Below, in pieces: positions 63,903 to 64,000 of a stretch of DNA of 64,000 nucleotides. The DNA is from Rhizobium sp. N324. GTDB lineage: Bacteria; Pseudomonadota; Alphaproteobacteria; Rhizobiales; Rhizobiaceae. The notes under the pieces were generated by a model. The model was not told the DNA's origin. It searched no databases and was given only the letters and a program-made list of their open reading frames with translations. The stretch is from NCBI RefSeq assembly GCF_001664485.1, contig NZ_CP013633.1, positions 372,001 through 436,000 of the forward strand, written 5' to 3'. Position 1 is the stretch's first letter. Each line of letters begins with the position of its first letter. The position numbers and the translations under genes were made by a program.

Positions 63903-64000
63903 AGTTGACTCGGCACTAAGATCAGGGCTGGACGAATCATGATCGGAGCTTCTTTCGAGGAGACAACATTATGCGGCCGACTGATGTTTCATCTGTTCGC

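Overview
This window looks like part of a rhizobial symbiotic plasmid, most like the Rhizobium etli / R. phaseoli group. The reasons are the gene content (nifHDK, fixNOQP-GHIS, a nodA separated from nodBC, two nodD genes, nolL, azu, hemN), several reiterated nif pieces, and many insertion sequences and decayed genes. The assignment is inferred from gene content and layout; no database search was made.

Layout. 1-8.9 kb: a micro-oxic respiration block on the minus strand, fixN-O-Q-P-small ORF, an intrinsic terminator, then fixG-H-I-S and a Crp/Fnr regulator cut by the window edge. TTGAT-N4-ATCAA boxes precede fixN and fixG. 9-12.4 kb: a divergent fixK-like pseudogene split by a 2,642-bp IS21-family element. 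12.5-16.6 kb: azu, hemN, a pntA remnant and a phasin gene. 16.9-18.2 kb: an IS3 element. 18.3-24.1 kb: the nif operon nifH-D-K-(truncated nifE)-DUF269-DUF683-fdxB, with a -24/-12 promoter, a NifA site and strong intergenic hairpins. 24.1-28.7 kb: a broken IS630, gmd/nolK remnants, nodA with its nod box, and a secreted metallopeptidase behind a sigma-54 promoter. 28.9-46.4 kb: two direct copies of a large-serine-recombinase element fused to a truncated IS3. Between them are siderophore-type remnants, two nodD genes, a nod-box-linked flavin oxidoreductase and a small regulated island (YbaK-like, CPFV-motif protein, winged-helix-like regulator). 47.6-51.4 kb: a three-gene peptide export operon. 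51.5-54.7 kb: a third, inverted copy of the recombinase element. 54.7-56.1 kb: a decayed second nif cluster. 56.5-59.2 kb: the second IS21 copy, inverted. 59.8-64 kb: nolL, an aquaporin and a second phasin gene.

Most interesting system: at 47,690-51,393 a 41-residue precursor with a double-glycine leader (core WYFWVYLFLRRYGHLFG) is followed by an HlyD-type adaptor and an ABC exporter with an N-terminal C39 peptidase. About 79 bp upstream of the peptide gene lies a -24/-12 promoter of the same form as the local nifH promoter, and about 109 bp further up a TGT-N10-ACA NifA site, the same geometry as at nifH. This suggests a processed, exported peptide made together with nitrogenase.

How the parts work together: low oxygen would switch on the cbb3 oxidase and its copper/assembly genes through Fnr/FixK-type boxes. 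NifA/RpoN would drive nifHDK, the peptide exporter and probably the metallopeptidase and phasin genes. NodD/nod boxes drive nodA and the flavin oxidoreductase pair. Large inverted and direct repeats (IS21, the recombinase element, the phasin region) make the segment prone to inversion and deletion.
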